Shown: positions 44,221 to 53,649, counted from the first letter of the stretch. The stretch: DNA of 64,000 nucleotides from Argyresthia goedartella (GCA_949825045.1 OX463816.1:15371579-15435578), one strand, 5' to 3'. The notes: generated by a model not told the origin, from the letters alone. Translations and numbers: made by a program.

Positions 44221-44398
44221 TTTTGTTTACGACTGTACCCGTAAGAAAAAGCGATAAGAACTAGGGTTTGCGATCCGGATATCCGGATATCCGATTATCC
44301 GGATATCCGTACAGTTTTTGGATCCGGATAATTTCTGTCGTAAAATGCGGATATCCGGATCTTAAAGTTTTGTCAGATTGACATGAAAAGGCGAGGTT

Positions 44399-44516
44399 AT
44401 AGGCAAAGGCGAGCTTATCTCTTTTTAGAGATAAGCTCGCCTTTGCCTATAAAATTTATTGTAACTATCTGTGTATCTATGTTTTCTGTGCAATAAAGAA
44501 TATGAATATGAATGAA
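44399..44516 (+). mobile_element. LINE 3'-end fragment with a 23-bp snap-back hairpin at its 5' end
   Basis: AGAGATAAGCTCGCCTTTGC, then ATCTATGTTTTCTGTGC and AATAAAGAATATGAATATG is a lepidopteran LINE 3' UTR end. Its first 23 nt (44428-44450) are preceded, after the loop TTTTTA, by their exact reverse complement (44399-44421). Confidence 0.7.
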
Positions 44517-44674
44517 AACATCCTAAAAAATAAATATATTTTTTTTTTTGCTATATCTACCTACAGTATACGTCTCTTTTTTGCTTTTGCTTTGTATAAA
44601 TTAATGATAATTTCAAAGAGTTATTTAATGTAATGTTAAATATAGATAGAGATTTTAATTTAATTTCATAGATT

Positions 44675-44813
44675 ACAGTCGGACAAAGTTATTAGGTGCC
44701 ATTTGACGTTTAAGATATCCATAGAAAAATAATCAGCTGCACACACAACATTGAACCATATCTTCATGACTTAAGTAAACGTCAAACGGCACCTCTTAAA
44801 TTTGTCCAACTAT
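44675..44813. mobile_element. palindromic MITE (copy 1 of a pair)
   Basis: ACAGTCGGACAAAGTTATTA with GGTGCCATTTGACGTTTAAG at the left is inverted at the right as CTTAAGTAAACGTCAAACGG and CACCTCTTAAATTTGTCCAAC. The same family as 46669-46930, but in opposite orientation. It is inside the hAT element, left of the mariner. Confidence 0.8.
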
Positions 44814-45021
44814 AGCAAATAATAATTACCACGCAGTTGCTACCTGCGCCGTGCCCGCATTGTAGAGTCATTGTGCTAAACGGCCCAATCGCGTTGCAGT
44901 AGCGTTTGAATAAGTAATCAGAGGGGACTTGTCTCAGTCTTAGGTAAACCCTTTTGCGAAGTCACAGTGTTGTTGTTTTTTTTGGTGACGCATTACACGC
45001 GAATAATTGTGTTACTACATA

Positions 45022-46304
45022 GGGCGCACTGTAAGTTTCCGGAACTGGCCACTTACATAAACAATATTTAAAAATTTATTGCAACATTTGAAAATAGAAC
45101 TCTTTGGCTGTAGAATGCAGTTTGTTTCATCTGACTGCCTTTTGTTTTTACCTTGTGGCGCCATTTAAAAAATTGTGTGTCTGCATCAACATGGATTTAA
45201 CTCGGGAAAATTTTCGTAGTATGATTTTCTACGATTTTAAGTGTAATTTGACAGCTCAACAGAGCATCGCTCGGCTTGAAACAGCTTTTGGCAATGAAGC
45301 ACCATGCAAGACAACTGTTTATAGCTGGTTTGCAGAATTCAAGCGTGGTCGTATCAATCTCAGTGACGAATCTCGCGATGGTCGGCCGTCCACCGCTGTG
45401 ACCAACAAAAACATCGATGCTGTGCGCCGTATGATTGAAACAGACAGGTATGTGACCTACCATGAAATTCGCGCATCCTTAGAAATAGGCATGAGTCAAA
45501 TACAATTAATCCTACACAAACATTTGGGTGTGAGAAAGCTGTGCTCGCGGTGGATCCCACACAACTTGACCGAGGCTCAAAAAACGGACCGCGTCACTTG
45601 GTGCAGTGCCATGCTTACCAGATTCAACGAAGGTGCGTCAAATTTGGTGTGGGACATAGTAACAGGTGACGAAACATGGATTTATTGCTACGATCCCAAA
45701 ACAAAGCAGCAATCGAGCGTATGGGTCTTTCAAGATGAGCCGAAACCAACCAAAGTGGCGCGCGTGAAAAGTGCATCTAAGCGGATGATTGCTTCTTTTT
45801 TTAATAAAACTGGACTCATGGCTACTGTTGCTTTAGATAATCGTCGTACAGTGAATAGTGACTGGTACACGACCATTTGTTTGCCGGAAGTTATTGACGA
45901 ACTCCGTAAAAATAACCGTAAACGCCGTATCATCCTGCACCACGACAATGCTAGTTCTCACACGGCCAGACAGACAAACGACTTTTTGAAGGCGAAAAAT
46001 GTAGAACTCATGAGTCATCCTGCATACAGTCCCGACCTGGCACCTTGTGACTTTTTTCTGTTCCCAAAAATTAAGAACCAATTACGCAGTCAACGATTTT
46101 CATCACCAGAAGAGGCTGTCGAGGAGTATGAAAAACACGTTTCAGAGGTCACCACAGAGGAGTGGCACAAAAGTTTTCAAAACTGGTTTCATCGAATGAA
46201 AAAGTGCATAGACGCCAAGGGAGATTATTTTGAAAAACAATAAATTAATTTTGTACCTTTAATAGTATTTTTTCATATTCATTCCGGAAACTTACAGTGC
46301 GCCC
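45022..46304 (+). mobile_element. mariner element, apparently complete
   Basis: 1283 bp. Ends GGGCGCACTGTAAGTTTCCG (45022) and CGGAAACTTACAGTGCGCCC (to 46304) are inverted repeats of at least 23 bp. TA precedes the left end (45020-45021); the right flank reads CA (46305-46306), one substitution away from TA. It encodes one uninterrupted transposase. It lies inside the hAT, and is one of the youngest insertions here judging from its intact ORF. Confidence 0.95.
45191..46243 (+). CDS. mariner transposase, intact ORF
   Basis: 350 residues from ATG at 45191 (start MDLTRENFRS), the length usual for mariner (345-355). An upstream ATG-less extension of the frame to 45104 is not needed. N-terminal paired HTH (about 1-110; KTTVYSWFAEFKRGR), WIPHNLT (121-127), then the DD34D catalytic triad: Asp160 in GDETWIY, Asp252 in HHDNASSHT and Asp287 in YSPDLAPCDFF, with exactly 34 residues between the last two. 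C-terminal NWFHRMKKCIDAKGDYFEKQ matches the mellifera/basalis-type mariners. It would catalyse TA-targeted cut-and-paste transposition in the nucleus. No stop or frameshift is seen. Confidence 0.95.
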   Translation: MDLTRENFRSMIFYDFKCNLTAQQSIARLETAFGNEAPCKTTVYSWFAEFKRGRINLSDESRDGRPSTAVTNKNIDAVRRMIETDRYVTYHEIRASLEIGMSQIQLILHKHLGVRKLCSRWIPHNLTEAQKTDRVTWCSAMLTRFNEGASNLVWDIVTGDETWIYCYDPKTKQQSSVWVFQDEPKPTKVARVKSASKRMIASFFNKTGLMATVALDNRRTVNSDWYTTICLPEVIDELRKNNRKRRIILHHDNASSHTARQTNDFLKAKNVELMSHPAYSPDLAPCDFFLFPKIKNQLRSQRFSSPEEAVEEYEKHVSEVTTEEWHKSFQNWFHRMKKCIDAKGDYFEKQ

Positions 46305-46437
46305 CACGTATGAGGTAAGTTTCTAAAAATCATCGTTTATTTTTCCTACATGTATATTATATATTTTATTTATTGACATAAAAAAATAACATTTGTGAAA
46401 AACAGTTGTAGTTTGAATAAATGAACTGCAATGTGCA

Positions 46438-46512
46438 ATCAAAAATACCACGTGAGTTTGTGTTGTAGTTGTAGCCTACAACTACAATACAAACTCACGT
46501 GGTATTTTTGAT
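46438..46512. repeat. 37-bp inverted repeat with a 1-nt loop
   Basis: ATCAAAAATACCACGTGAGT with TTGTGTTGTAGTTGTAG (46438-46474) and its reverse complement (46476-46512) with one mismatch; the loop is a single C. It lies in the hAT between the mariner and the MITE at 46669, with no transposon-like flanks. Confidence 0.9.
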
Positions 46513-46668
46513 TTGATTTGAAACTTGTAGGCAGCATGTTTTTATGTAATTCAGAATTTTGAGTAAAATATAACTTGATTGGTATAAGATAAGAGCGAAA
46601 AAATATGCGGTATATTATCATTATAGTTAATAGTAAATGAGTAAGACCGGATTATTTAATTTGAAGCT

Positions 46669-46930
46669 ATGGTCGAACAAACGTAATAGAGATCGCGCCA
46701 CGAAAGAAGTCCCGCGGATTTAAGGTCTCTCTCTTTCACTCCATGGACTTTAGATTGTAGAGTGAAAAAGAGAGACCGAAAATTCGCGGGACTTCTTTCG
46801 TGGCGCCATCTCTAGATGCCATTTGACTTTTACTTAAGTCATGGAGATAAGGTTCAATGTTGAGTGGCGTTGTTTTTTTTCTATGGATTTCTTAAATGTC
46901 AAATGGCACCTATTACGTTTGTCCGACCAT
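46669..46930. mobile_element. palindromic MITE (copy 2), interrupted by another MITE
   Basis: Ends ATGGTCGAACAAACGTAAT and AATGGCACCTATTACGTTTG with TCCGACCAT are inverted. The interior GACTTTTACTTAAGTCATGG and GTTCAATGTTG is the reverse complement of the interior of the copy at 44675-44813. Its left arm is broken after ACGTAATA by the MITE at 46689-46812. Confidence 0.85.
46689..46812. mobile_element. 124-bp MITE nested in a MITE, TA target duplication
   Basis: Ends GAGATCGCGCCACGAAAGAA and TTCTTTCGTGGCGCCATCTC are inverted repeats (28 bp, one mismatch). TA flanks both sides (46687-46688 and 46813-46814). Almost the whole element is palindromic (GGTCTCTCTCTTTCACTC / GAGTGAAAAAGAGAGACC inside). 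The MITE around it resumes with GATGCCATTTGAC after the insertion. Confidence 0.92.
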
Positions 46931-47079
46931 TTCTGAGATGTAGATTTAAATAGTTATCTATTAACTGTCGTCTTTGCCTTGCTTATTCCGTTTTTTTAAA
47001 TAGACACTTGTCTTTATTTTTCAGATTGTAATTCAATATTACAAATGCAGTAAAATGACAACTAAAATGAATTTAAGGA

Positions 47080-49028
47080 GTACAAGAAGTCAACGGACTC
47101 AAGTTCCGTCTGGCAACATTTTTTGCGCAGTACCGATGGTTTGCAAGCACTATGCAAACAATGCAAAAAAATACTGAAAATAGCCGGCTCTACTTCATCT
47201 TTGCACAAGCATCTTAAACATCACCCGACGATTTCAATCGCATCTACTCAGCAAACTGCATCAACATCAACTGCAGCTTCAACTCGGGAGACTGAAACGA
47301 TTTCCGAACCTCCGACCAAGAAAGTTAAGATGACTGACTTCTTCAAAAGCGAGGAGAGTGCTGAAGTTTTAGTTTCAAAATTAGCTGCATTAGATGGACT
47401 TTCGTTTACCTGTATTTGCAGATAAACCTCAATCAGAACGCTTTTTAAAAAAAATGGGCTCAAATTACCACATTCTCCCCACACTATAAGAAAAACTGTG
47501 GTTACCCGGAGCGAAGAGTTAAAGCAAGAGGTTAAAAAAGAATTAGAAGTACTCAAATCGCATGATTTCAGGTTCACAGCAAGTCTAGATGAATGGGCTT
47601 CACTAAGAAACATACGTTACATGAATGTTAACATTCATTGTCAAGAATTGAAAGACAAAAAATTCAGAAAACTGGGACTCGCAAAAATAACAGGAAGCGC
47701 TAATGCAGACAACTGCTATCAAATTCTTGAAAACCGACTGGCTGAATACGATTTATCCCTAGAAGATGATGTTTGTGGTTTATCTTCGGATGGTGCATCC
47801 GATGAAAGCTATGGTTCGGCAAAACACGTCATTTCATCAGCTTTGTCTAGCCCACGGAATTCAGTGTGCAGTACTTGACGTGCTTTATAAAAATAATCAG
47901 CGATTGGTAGAGCGCATCCCATAAACATGCGACGTAGAGTCATATCATGAAGACAGCTCTGACGAGGAAGATGATAATGAGGGTTTCATTGTAGTAACAA
48001 CGCCTGCAAATGTTTCCCCTGAGAATGCTCCAGAAATAACTAAGAATTACAAAGATGTTATCGCAAAGGTCCGAAGAGTTGTAAAATTTTTCAAGTCTCC
48101 ACTTAGATCAGAGCGTTTATACAAATACGATCAAGAAGGTGAAAAGGCTAATATCAAATTATCGTTGGACGTCAAAACAAGATGGAACAGCCTCGCTGTA
48201 ATGATTCAAAATTTTCTGAAACTGAAGAACAGTGTTCAAAAAGCACTAATTGATTACAACAATGAAATACGTTTCACTGATGAAGAGATACAGCTGTTGG
48301 AAAACCTATCAAGTTCTTGGTGCATTATAAAAGCCACCGTGGAAGCAATCTGCGAACAAAAAGCTGATTTATTGACAGCAGAAGCTGCATTGCAGTTTAT
48401 GATTGAAAAACTTGATCAAGAAAACAGCTGCGTCAGCGACGAGCTCATGGTGTCTTTAAAGAAAAGGATCAGTGAACGACGAATTCCTATATTAAGTGGC
48501 ACACTAAAATACTTGCACAACTGTGCCAATTTTTATAAAGAAGGTCCTTCAAGTTACCCTTTCCAGAATCCTGATAGTGAAGAGATATTAAAGTTCATCG
48601 CTAAAATGAATACGCAATACTTTTCGCCAAAACCGCAGCCGGAGCCGATGGAACCTACGCTCGATGACTCAACAGCACAATCCCAATCGCATACTGAAGA
48701 AGGTACTGCTAATTTGAACACAACCTTCTCAATAAAGGAACAGTTGCAGAAAAGAATAAATGAAGCCATTTTAGCAACACCGTCAACTTCATCAGCACAT
48801 AGTGATTCTTCTAGTCAACTAGACATGGAAACGAAGGTCCGAGTTGAGATGGCTCTATATGACAGTGGCGGCGAACGGGGTCTACATTTGACGCTAGTGT
48901 ACAAATTACTGAAGACTGTACCACCAACCAGCGTAGAAGCTGAGAGAGTATTCACCGCCGCAGGCTACATGTGTAATAAAATTCGTAGTTTAATGCATGA
49001 TAATGCTCTCGATGCTTTAAGTTTTTAA
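47080..49028 (+). pseudogene. hAT transposase (BED finger, RNase-H-like core, dimerisation domain)
   Basis: BED zinc finger near 47140-47225 (LCKQCKKIL with STSSLHKHLKHHP); core from 47498 (FRFTASLDEWASLRNIRYMN and CGLSSDGASDES); HQLCLAHGIQCAVLDVLY in another frame at ~47830-47885; then an open 287-codon frame (48165-49028) with LDVKTRWNSLAVMIQN, a helical insertion domain and the C-terminal hAT dimerisation motif PPTSVEAERVFTAAGYM. Frameshifts near 47425-47498, 47825 and 47930-48160 and the lack of an in-frame ATG upstream of the finger make it non-functional. It is the transposase of the element with ends at 44262 and 49636. Confidence 0.88.
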
Positions 49029-49756
49029 GATCATACTACCAAAAGAGTCAGGTGAATAAATAATAGTGTTCAATAATTTTACAAAAATAATTTATATTTA
49101 CGTGCCTTCTCCTCATTCCACAAAGAAACATCTTTGTATCGTTTTAGTTTAATTTTAATTATTTCAAATAATAAAAGTTTAACGTTTGTTGATTTTGCAT
49201 GTTATTCTATTTAAATTTTAAGAAATGTTTCTTTTTTATCGTAGTATTATAATGCATTAGTTAATAGGTCTTTCTAGTTAAGTATGAGAATATTATTATA
49301 AGACTTTAATATTGTTGATTTTGCAAATCTTTAATAATGATAAGAAAATCATTGTTATTTTGTTAAAATTTAACTTTCCAAATTACTTATGAAGCTGTTA
49401 TTATTGTAACATACGATCACATCAGTCCATTCAGTTCAATAAACAACAATTTCCATGCATTTTATTTTGTTTTTTATTTTTTTAAATATCCGCAGTCCAT
49501 TTAGTTAAATAAACAACTATTTCCTTACATTTTACTCTGTATTTTTATTTTTTTTAAATATCCGGATATCCGGATAATCAAATTTCAAAACGGATAATAT
49601 CCTGATAGTAAAAAGTTCCGGATCTTGCAAACCCTAATAAGAACACGTCTTGCTCGGACGACGATTGCCGCGTCACTGCCACACAAATGAAACCTATATA
49701 TTTACAAGCGCACGCACACATAGCGCCGCGCGCACAACTGAGTTGAAGTATCTATA

Positions 49757-49860
49757 CCACCCGCACTGAGCCAGCATAGTGGAGTCTGTCACAATGTTAC
49801 TTTTACTCGGGTAACGATCCGTGCCTCTCGGTGGGGACATTAATTGGGCTACATTTAAAT
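49757..49860 (+). mobile_element. family-A SINE, 3' half
   Basis: CCACCCGCACTGAGCCAGC through GGGTAACGATCCGTGCCTCT, CGGTGGGGACATTAATTGGG, the terminal part of the SINE family, continuing the half at 42207-42373 in the same orientation. Confidence 0.88.
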
Positions 49861-50101
49861 TTTATTTTCTTGGGTCATCTAACTCTTTGTGCAGAATATG
49901 GCCTAAAAAAACAGTTTTCCACTTCTGTCGGCCATGACATGAAATTCGTAATTTTAGTTGATTGTTCCCAAATAATGACAATTGGTTAGAATCAAGTTAT
50001 AATATATCGGACACAATGATCCGAAAATAATGTCGCCATTGCAAAGTGAAGTTTGTCTTCCTAGTTGCATAGAAGTTTACATAATCTTATCGTTGCTACA
50101 G

Positions 50102-50241
50102 CCCTACCCGACTCGGACCCGGTGATTGCCGGCGCCCCTCGGTTGGTTCACCCGGGCGAACAGCTGATCCTGAACTGCACGTCCGACTACTCGCTGCCGC
50201 CGCAAGACATCAACTGGTATATCGACAACGAACTACAGAAG
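50102..50241 (+). CDS. Beat-like gene, coding exon 4 (first half of Ig domain 2)
   Basis: The acceptor GTTGCTACAG ends at 50101 and the donor is AAG|GTAAAG. It encodes residues 130-176: the linker LPDSDPVI, PGEQLILNCTSDYS with the first cysteine of Ig2 (Cys155) and a sequon Asn154-Cys-Thr, and INWYIDNELQK with Trp168. Phase 1 to phase 0. NCTSDYSLPP is characteristic of the second domain of Beat proteins. Confidence 0.92.
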
Positions 50242-51310
50242 GTAAAGCAAAACACTATCAATTGCACACTTATCATTATTCATACTTTACGATAAATAAC
50301 TTAACTCATTGGTATGGGATTCTGCGTGTTTAGCGAGCGTGAAACCATTAGACTAAGACGCGTAAGTAAGTATAGGAAACGTATTAACGGTGATGGAAAA
50401 CATCGTGAGGAAACCTTTAACCTCCTATTCATATTTATCAATTCAAAACAGCGGTGATGGGCTAGCCCACGTCACGTCCCCCATTTAATGACTGGCTAAA
50501 CATGTTGCCCACCTGTGGCTTGCCACCCCATATGCGAAAGAAGTGATTCTATGCTGGTTTTGTTATGTTATACACCATTAAGCCAAATTGTTATACAGGA
50601 CATATGTATGACATGATACTGAATAACTTTCAATATGATTAAACATACATACCCTTAAAAACATCTACAACCTGTATCATTGTAGGTAATCTTCACGTGA
50701 TTTCCCAATCATTCGCCGCCATAACAGAACCCTTCTTCACCTCTCGGTACGTTTAAGCTATCGCTTTCTAAACACTAGGCTGAATGAAACTCATTTCGTG
50801 ATCAAACGGAGACTCCCCATGGCGCTGGTTGAGAGATCCAATTAACTCAGTACAGTGGTACGAGGTCATGGATACCCCAATCCAATTTACGGGTTCATCA
50901 TATCTCGATTAGGGATTCTGTTCAATCGGCGTCGGCAATACGGAACTTGCCCCAGTTTACGGAATCACCACACACTAAAGAGTTTTAGATTGAATTGATA
51001 TGCCTTTATGTATGACTATATAAGTAGTATTTGTAGTTGAAATTAGATTTAACCTACGTTTATTTGACTAATTACTAAGTGCTTAATGTCATTTATTATT
51101 GCTCAACATATTTGTAAGTTTTTTTGAAGAGGCTGGTATGCTTTCTTAACAACTTTCGCTATGAAACCGATTTAAATAATGTCACAGCAATAAGTGGTAG
51201 TGTATGGAAATTGGGTGCAACTGTGCCTTTGCCACTCCGTATGGGAAAATGCGTGACGCAATGTCGTTTGTGGTGAAATAACTACACCCATCTCTTGCCT
51301 ATGTGTCCAG
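50242..51310 (+). other. intron 4 with a repeat fragment
   Basis: At ~50385-50420, TTAACGGTGATGGAAAACAT and CGTGAGGAAACC match a frequent lepidopteran repeat string that also occurs at ~19118-19150. The rest is unrecognised. Confidence 0.45.
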
Positions 51311-51533
51311 AAAGAAGACTGGCAGCGCACAGAACTGAGCGCACCTCTCCCAGGCGGGCTGCGTGCATCGTGGCAGGTCCTGCGCACGCGCGTTGCGGCC
51401 GGCGCGAGCGGTGCGCTGCGCGTGCGCTGCGAGTCCGTGCTGTACGCGCTGGACCCGCCGGCCGTGAAGGACGCCATAGCGGTCATCACTGTGCACTCAA
51501 AGACGCAGATCTCCAAGTATACTTCTGAGGCTG
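51311..51533 (+). CDS. Beat-like gene, coding exon 5 (second half of Ig domain 2)
   Basis: The acceptor TGTGTCCAG ends at 51310 and the donor is GCTG|GTAAGA. It encodes residues 177-250: LRASWQVLRTRV, GALRVRCESVLYALDP with the second cysteine of Ig2 (Cys216), and the final strand AIAVITVHSKTQI. Phase 0 to phase 1. Markedly GC-rich compared with flanking introns. Two overlapping minus-strand ORFs here are antisense shadows. Confidence 0.92.
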
Positions 51534-51962
51534 GTAAGATTATTTTTCACCGCAGTTTATTTGTTGCGATAGAGAATATCTATTTTTTACCAATTACTTA
51601 TTACAGATTTTTTACATACCGCGCTATACATTTTTTACATTCTTTTGGGGGTGAGAGACAGAGAAAGAGATATAGAGAGAGATATATAACAGCTAGCTCA
51701 GAGCCAAAGAATCTAGACGCGTACTGTACAAATACCGGGACTCACAATTAAATTAACTTTTTTACCAAGTCGGTTTAAAGGCAACAATAGTGATGTTAGT
51801 ACTAAATAGTCCCCTAAGAAGTTATTTCGTTACATTAAAGACAGAAGAAAGATATGAGGTACAGAGGAAGATAGCTATTAAACCTAAATATTCCGACATC
51901 AAGTAAGTTTTTAATTTTAGGTGATATTGTCGAAGTTAAAACGTTTTTTACGTCTGTTTCAG

Positions 51963-52051
51963 GTCCACTAACTACGATAAATCCGACAGTGATTGCGGTA
52001 ATCTTCTTGCTGTTGACAATTGAACAAATGTCGTGTTTTTTGAGCTTATGA
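51963..52051 (+). CDS. Beat-like gene, terminal coding exon 6 (hydrophobic tail)
   Basis: The acceptor CTGTTTCAG ends at 51962. In the phase left by exon 5 it encodes 29 residues (251-279), GPLTTINP followed by VIAVIFLLLTI, and stops at TGA 52049-52051. A short hydrophobic C-terminus directly after a Thr/Ser/Ala/Gly-containing spacer (TSEAG) suggests GPI attachment or a short membrane anchor. Acceptor, phase, hydrophobicity and stop are seen directly; membership of the gene is inferred from the frame and the 0.43-kb distance. Confidence 0.75.
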
Positions 52052-52239
52052 GAGAGAGTCAAGGAGTGACTAGATAGAATAATTATCTGTTACTCGTAGA
52101 TACATATAATTTGTGCTGAAAATGAAGAAATATTTATTTAATAAGATGTTCATAGAAAAACGTTCTCATGTGTCTGAGTAATACTACAATACTATACAGA
52201 TATTGTTTATATTTTATTTACTATATCTTGAGAGTTATT

Positions 52240-52567
52240 AATAGAGCTCCTTGGTCTGCTTGGTTTATGCTTGCTTCTCACGGAGATGCAGGTTCGAATC
52301 CGGTGCTAACTATATATCAAGGAGATAATTAATTTATCTAAAAAAAGTACATTATTGCACTTCCGTGTTTCGGATGACACGTTAGGCTGTAAGTCCCGGC
52401 TAGTCGCTACTTTGTAGACGTAGTCGTAAAACCCCTACATCAACCCGCTCTGAGCCAGCGTGATGGAGTAAGACTCACTCTTACTCGTATCCGGGTAAAG
52501 GCGGGTAAAAAATTCCCCACTGAGGGGTTCAGCCCTTAGTAGGGAAATTAATGGGCTACATTTACTT
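52240..52567 (+). mobile_element. family-A SINE, near full length
   Basis: AGAGCTCCTTGGTCTGCTTG head, B box GGTTCGAATCC (near 52290), GTTTCGGATGACACGTTAGG, GTCGTAAAACCCCTACATCA, CCCGCTCTGAGCCAGCG, and an end GAAATTAATGGGCTACATTT. It lies ~190 bp downstream of the Beat-like stop codon, so it may sit in the 3' UTR. Confidence 0.85.
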
Positions 52568-53649
52568 TTTACTGCACTTTCGTATATTTGGATGGTTCAC
52601 TTAGGAGTGAAAGCAATGAATTTGGTAGTATCTAAGATAAGTGTATCAGCAGCTTTACTAGAAGGTTGAATTTATCTTGTCAGAATAATAATGAGTAAAT
52701 CAAAGAATACTAAATGACATTCTGCTTTTCTGAGAAGTTCTGTTTTTGAGACAGATGATATGTGTTACTTTTCCTTGAAACATGGTATGATTAAAAGGCA
52801 AAAAGATATTAAATAATTTAAGATACTCATAGATTTTTGTGTCGAACACGAGTAGTATATTTAAAAAATAAAAAGTGAAATTAATAAAGTCCTTCGTCGA
52901 TAAGTATTAATTTCTCTCATTATTTTTTTTTCATGAAAACATGTGAAATTACGTACTTGAAACTAAATTAAGTCCACAAAGTTTTATTTAGATCGTAAAC
53001 TAAAGACTTGTACATATACTTATACAAAGCAAACTTAGCTAGATAATATAGAACTATATTTACATTTCTTTTCGATTTTAAATGTTTATATGGCTGTGTT
53101 TCAGGTTAGGTAACTTTAAAATGTACAGTATTTATTTGTTTAATAAACTCATTTCATATTTAAAATGTATTTGTTTACTTTAAGTAACCTGTTTAGCTTT
53201 AAATTGATACGTAAATAAACGAGTATAAACTCTTTTTTGTTGCAGTTTAATCTTATATTTATCGAAGGAAATGTAGATATTCATTATGTTTTCTGCACAA
53301 GAAAATGTTCAATTACAATTGCGGATTCCTCTCCACATAAACAAGGTCCGGAGCAATATCTAGTGAGAAAAACCAGTGAAATATTACCTGTATGAAATGA
53401 GCTGTGAAATAGAAAGCTATACTCAGCTATTAGTTTATAAAACCATTATTTGAACTAATCTTCCATCTCACAAAGCACTCTACGAGTAGTTGAATACTTT
53501 CAATAGGAGGAGAACTGATTTTCAATTCAAATCCAAATTAAGCTATGATTTCTTATTCCGAATAAATATTCAATAATTATGAACTCCACGATCTTCAATA
53601 CCAATTCGAATCCTAAGACGTCCTAGGAATCCTACGAGTTCTGTTGAAT
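52568..53649. other. downstream sequence, no gene recognised
   Basis: AT-rich. Possible polyadenylation signals such as AATAAA in TTAATAAAGTCC (~52885) could end the Beat-like transcript, but nothing identifies the true site. Confidence 0.3.

Larger units (their letters stand above)
44262..49636 (+). mobile_element. hAT element with 8-bp target-site duplication
   Basis: Ends TAGGGTTTGCGATCCGGAT (44262) and ATCTTGCAAACCCTA (to 49636) are inverted repeats. ATAAGAAC occurs at 44254-44261 and 49637-49644, a perfect 8-bp duplication as expected for hAT. Internal GATATCCGGATATCCG repeats recur near both ends. It is inserted in the ITm element 34 bp upstream of the transposase ATG. Without the mariner and MITEs it would be about 3.7 kb. 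Confidence 0.95.
42374..49754 (-). mobile_element. ITm (Tc1/mariner superfamily) element, enlarged by nested insertions
   Basis: 40-bp terminal inverted repeats: TAGATACTTCAATTCAGTTG with TGTGCGCGGCGCTATGTGTG (42374-42413) against its reverse complement at 49715-49754, with two mismatches. TA flanks both ends (42372-42373, 49755-49756), the target duplication of this superfamily. Removing the hAT insertion leaves about 2.0 kb, a normal size. Its transposase gene lies on the minus strand at 42601-44220. Confidence 0.92.
17883..52051 (+). other. Beaten-path-like gene locus, six coding exons
   Basis: Joining six exons with GT-AG introns of phase 1,0,1,0,1 gives 840 nt: 279 codons and a stop with no frame break. 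The predicted protein has a signal peptide (about 1-15), an Ig domain with Cys37-Cys108, Trp51 and an extra pair Cys84/Cys91, a second Ig domain with Cys155, Trp168 and Cys216, N-glycosylation sequons at Asn73 and Asn154, and a hydrophobic tail (about 259-270). HSVKWYRD and YSCEVSTEGPKF are hallmarks of the insect Beat family, extracellular proteins that bind Sidestep-family receptors in axon guidance and synaptic matching. Introns are 23.6, 0.32, 7.9, 1.07 and 0.43 kb. Which Beat paralogue it is I cannot say. UTRs are not defined. Confidence 0.82.

Noticed and set aside
51172..51516. Minus-strand ORFs over a GC-rich block
   Set aside because: Shadows of Beat-like exon 5; the plus strand has matching splice sites, phase and Ig residues.
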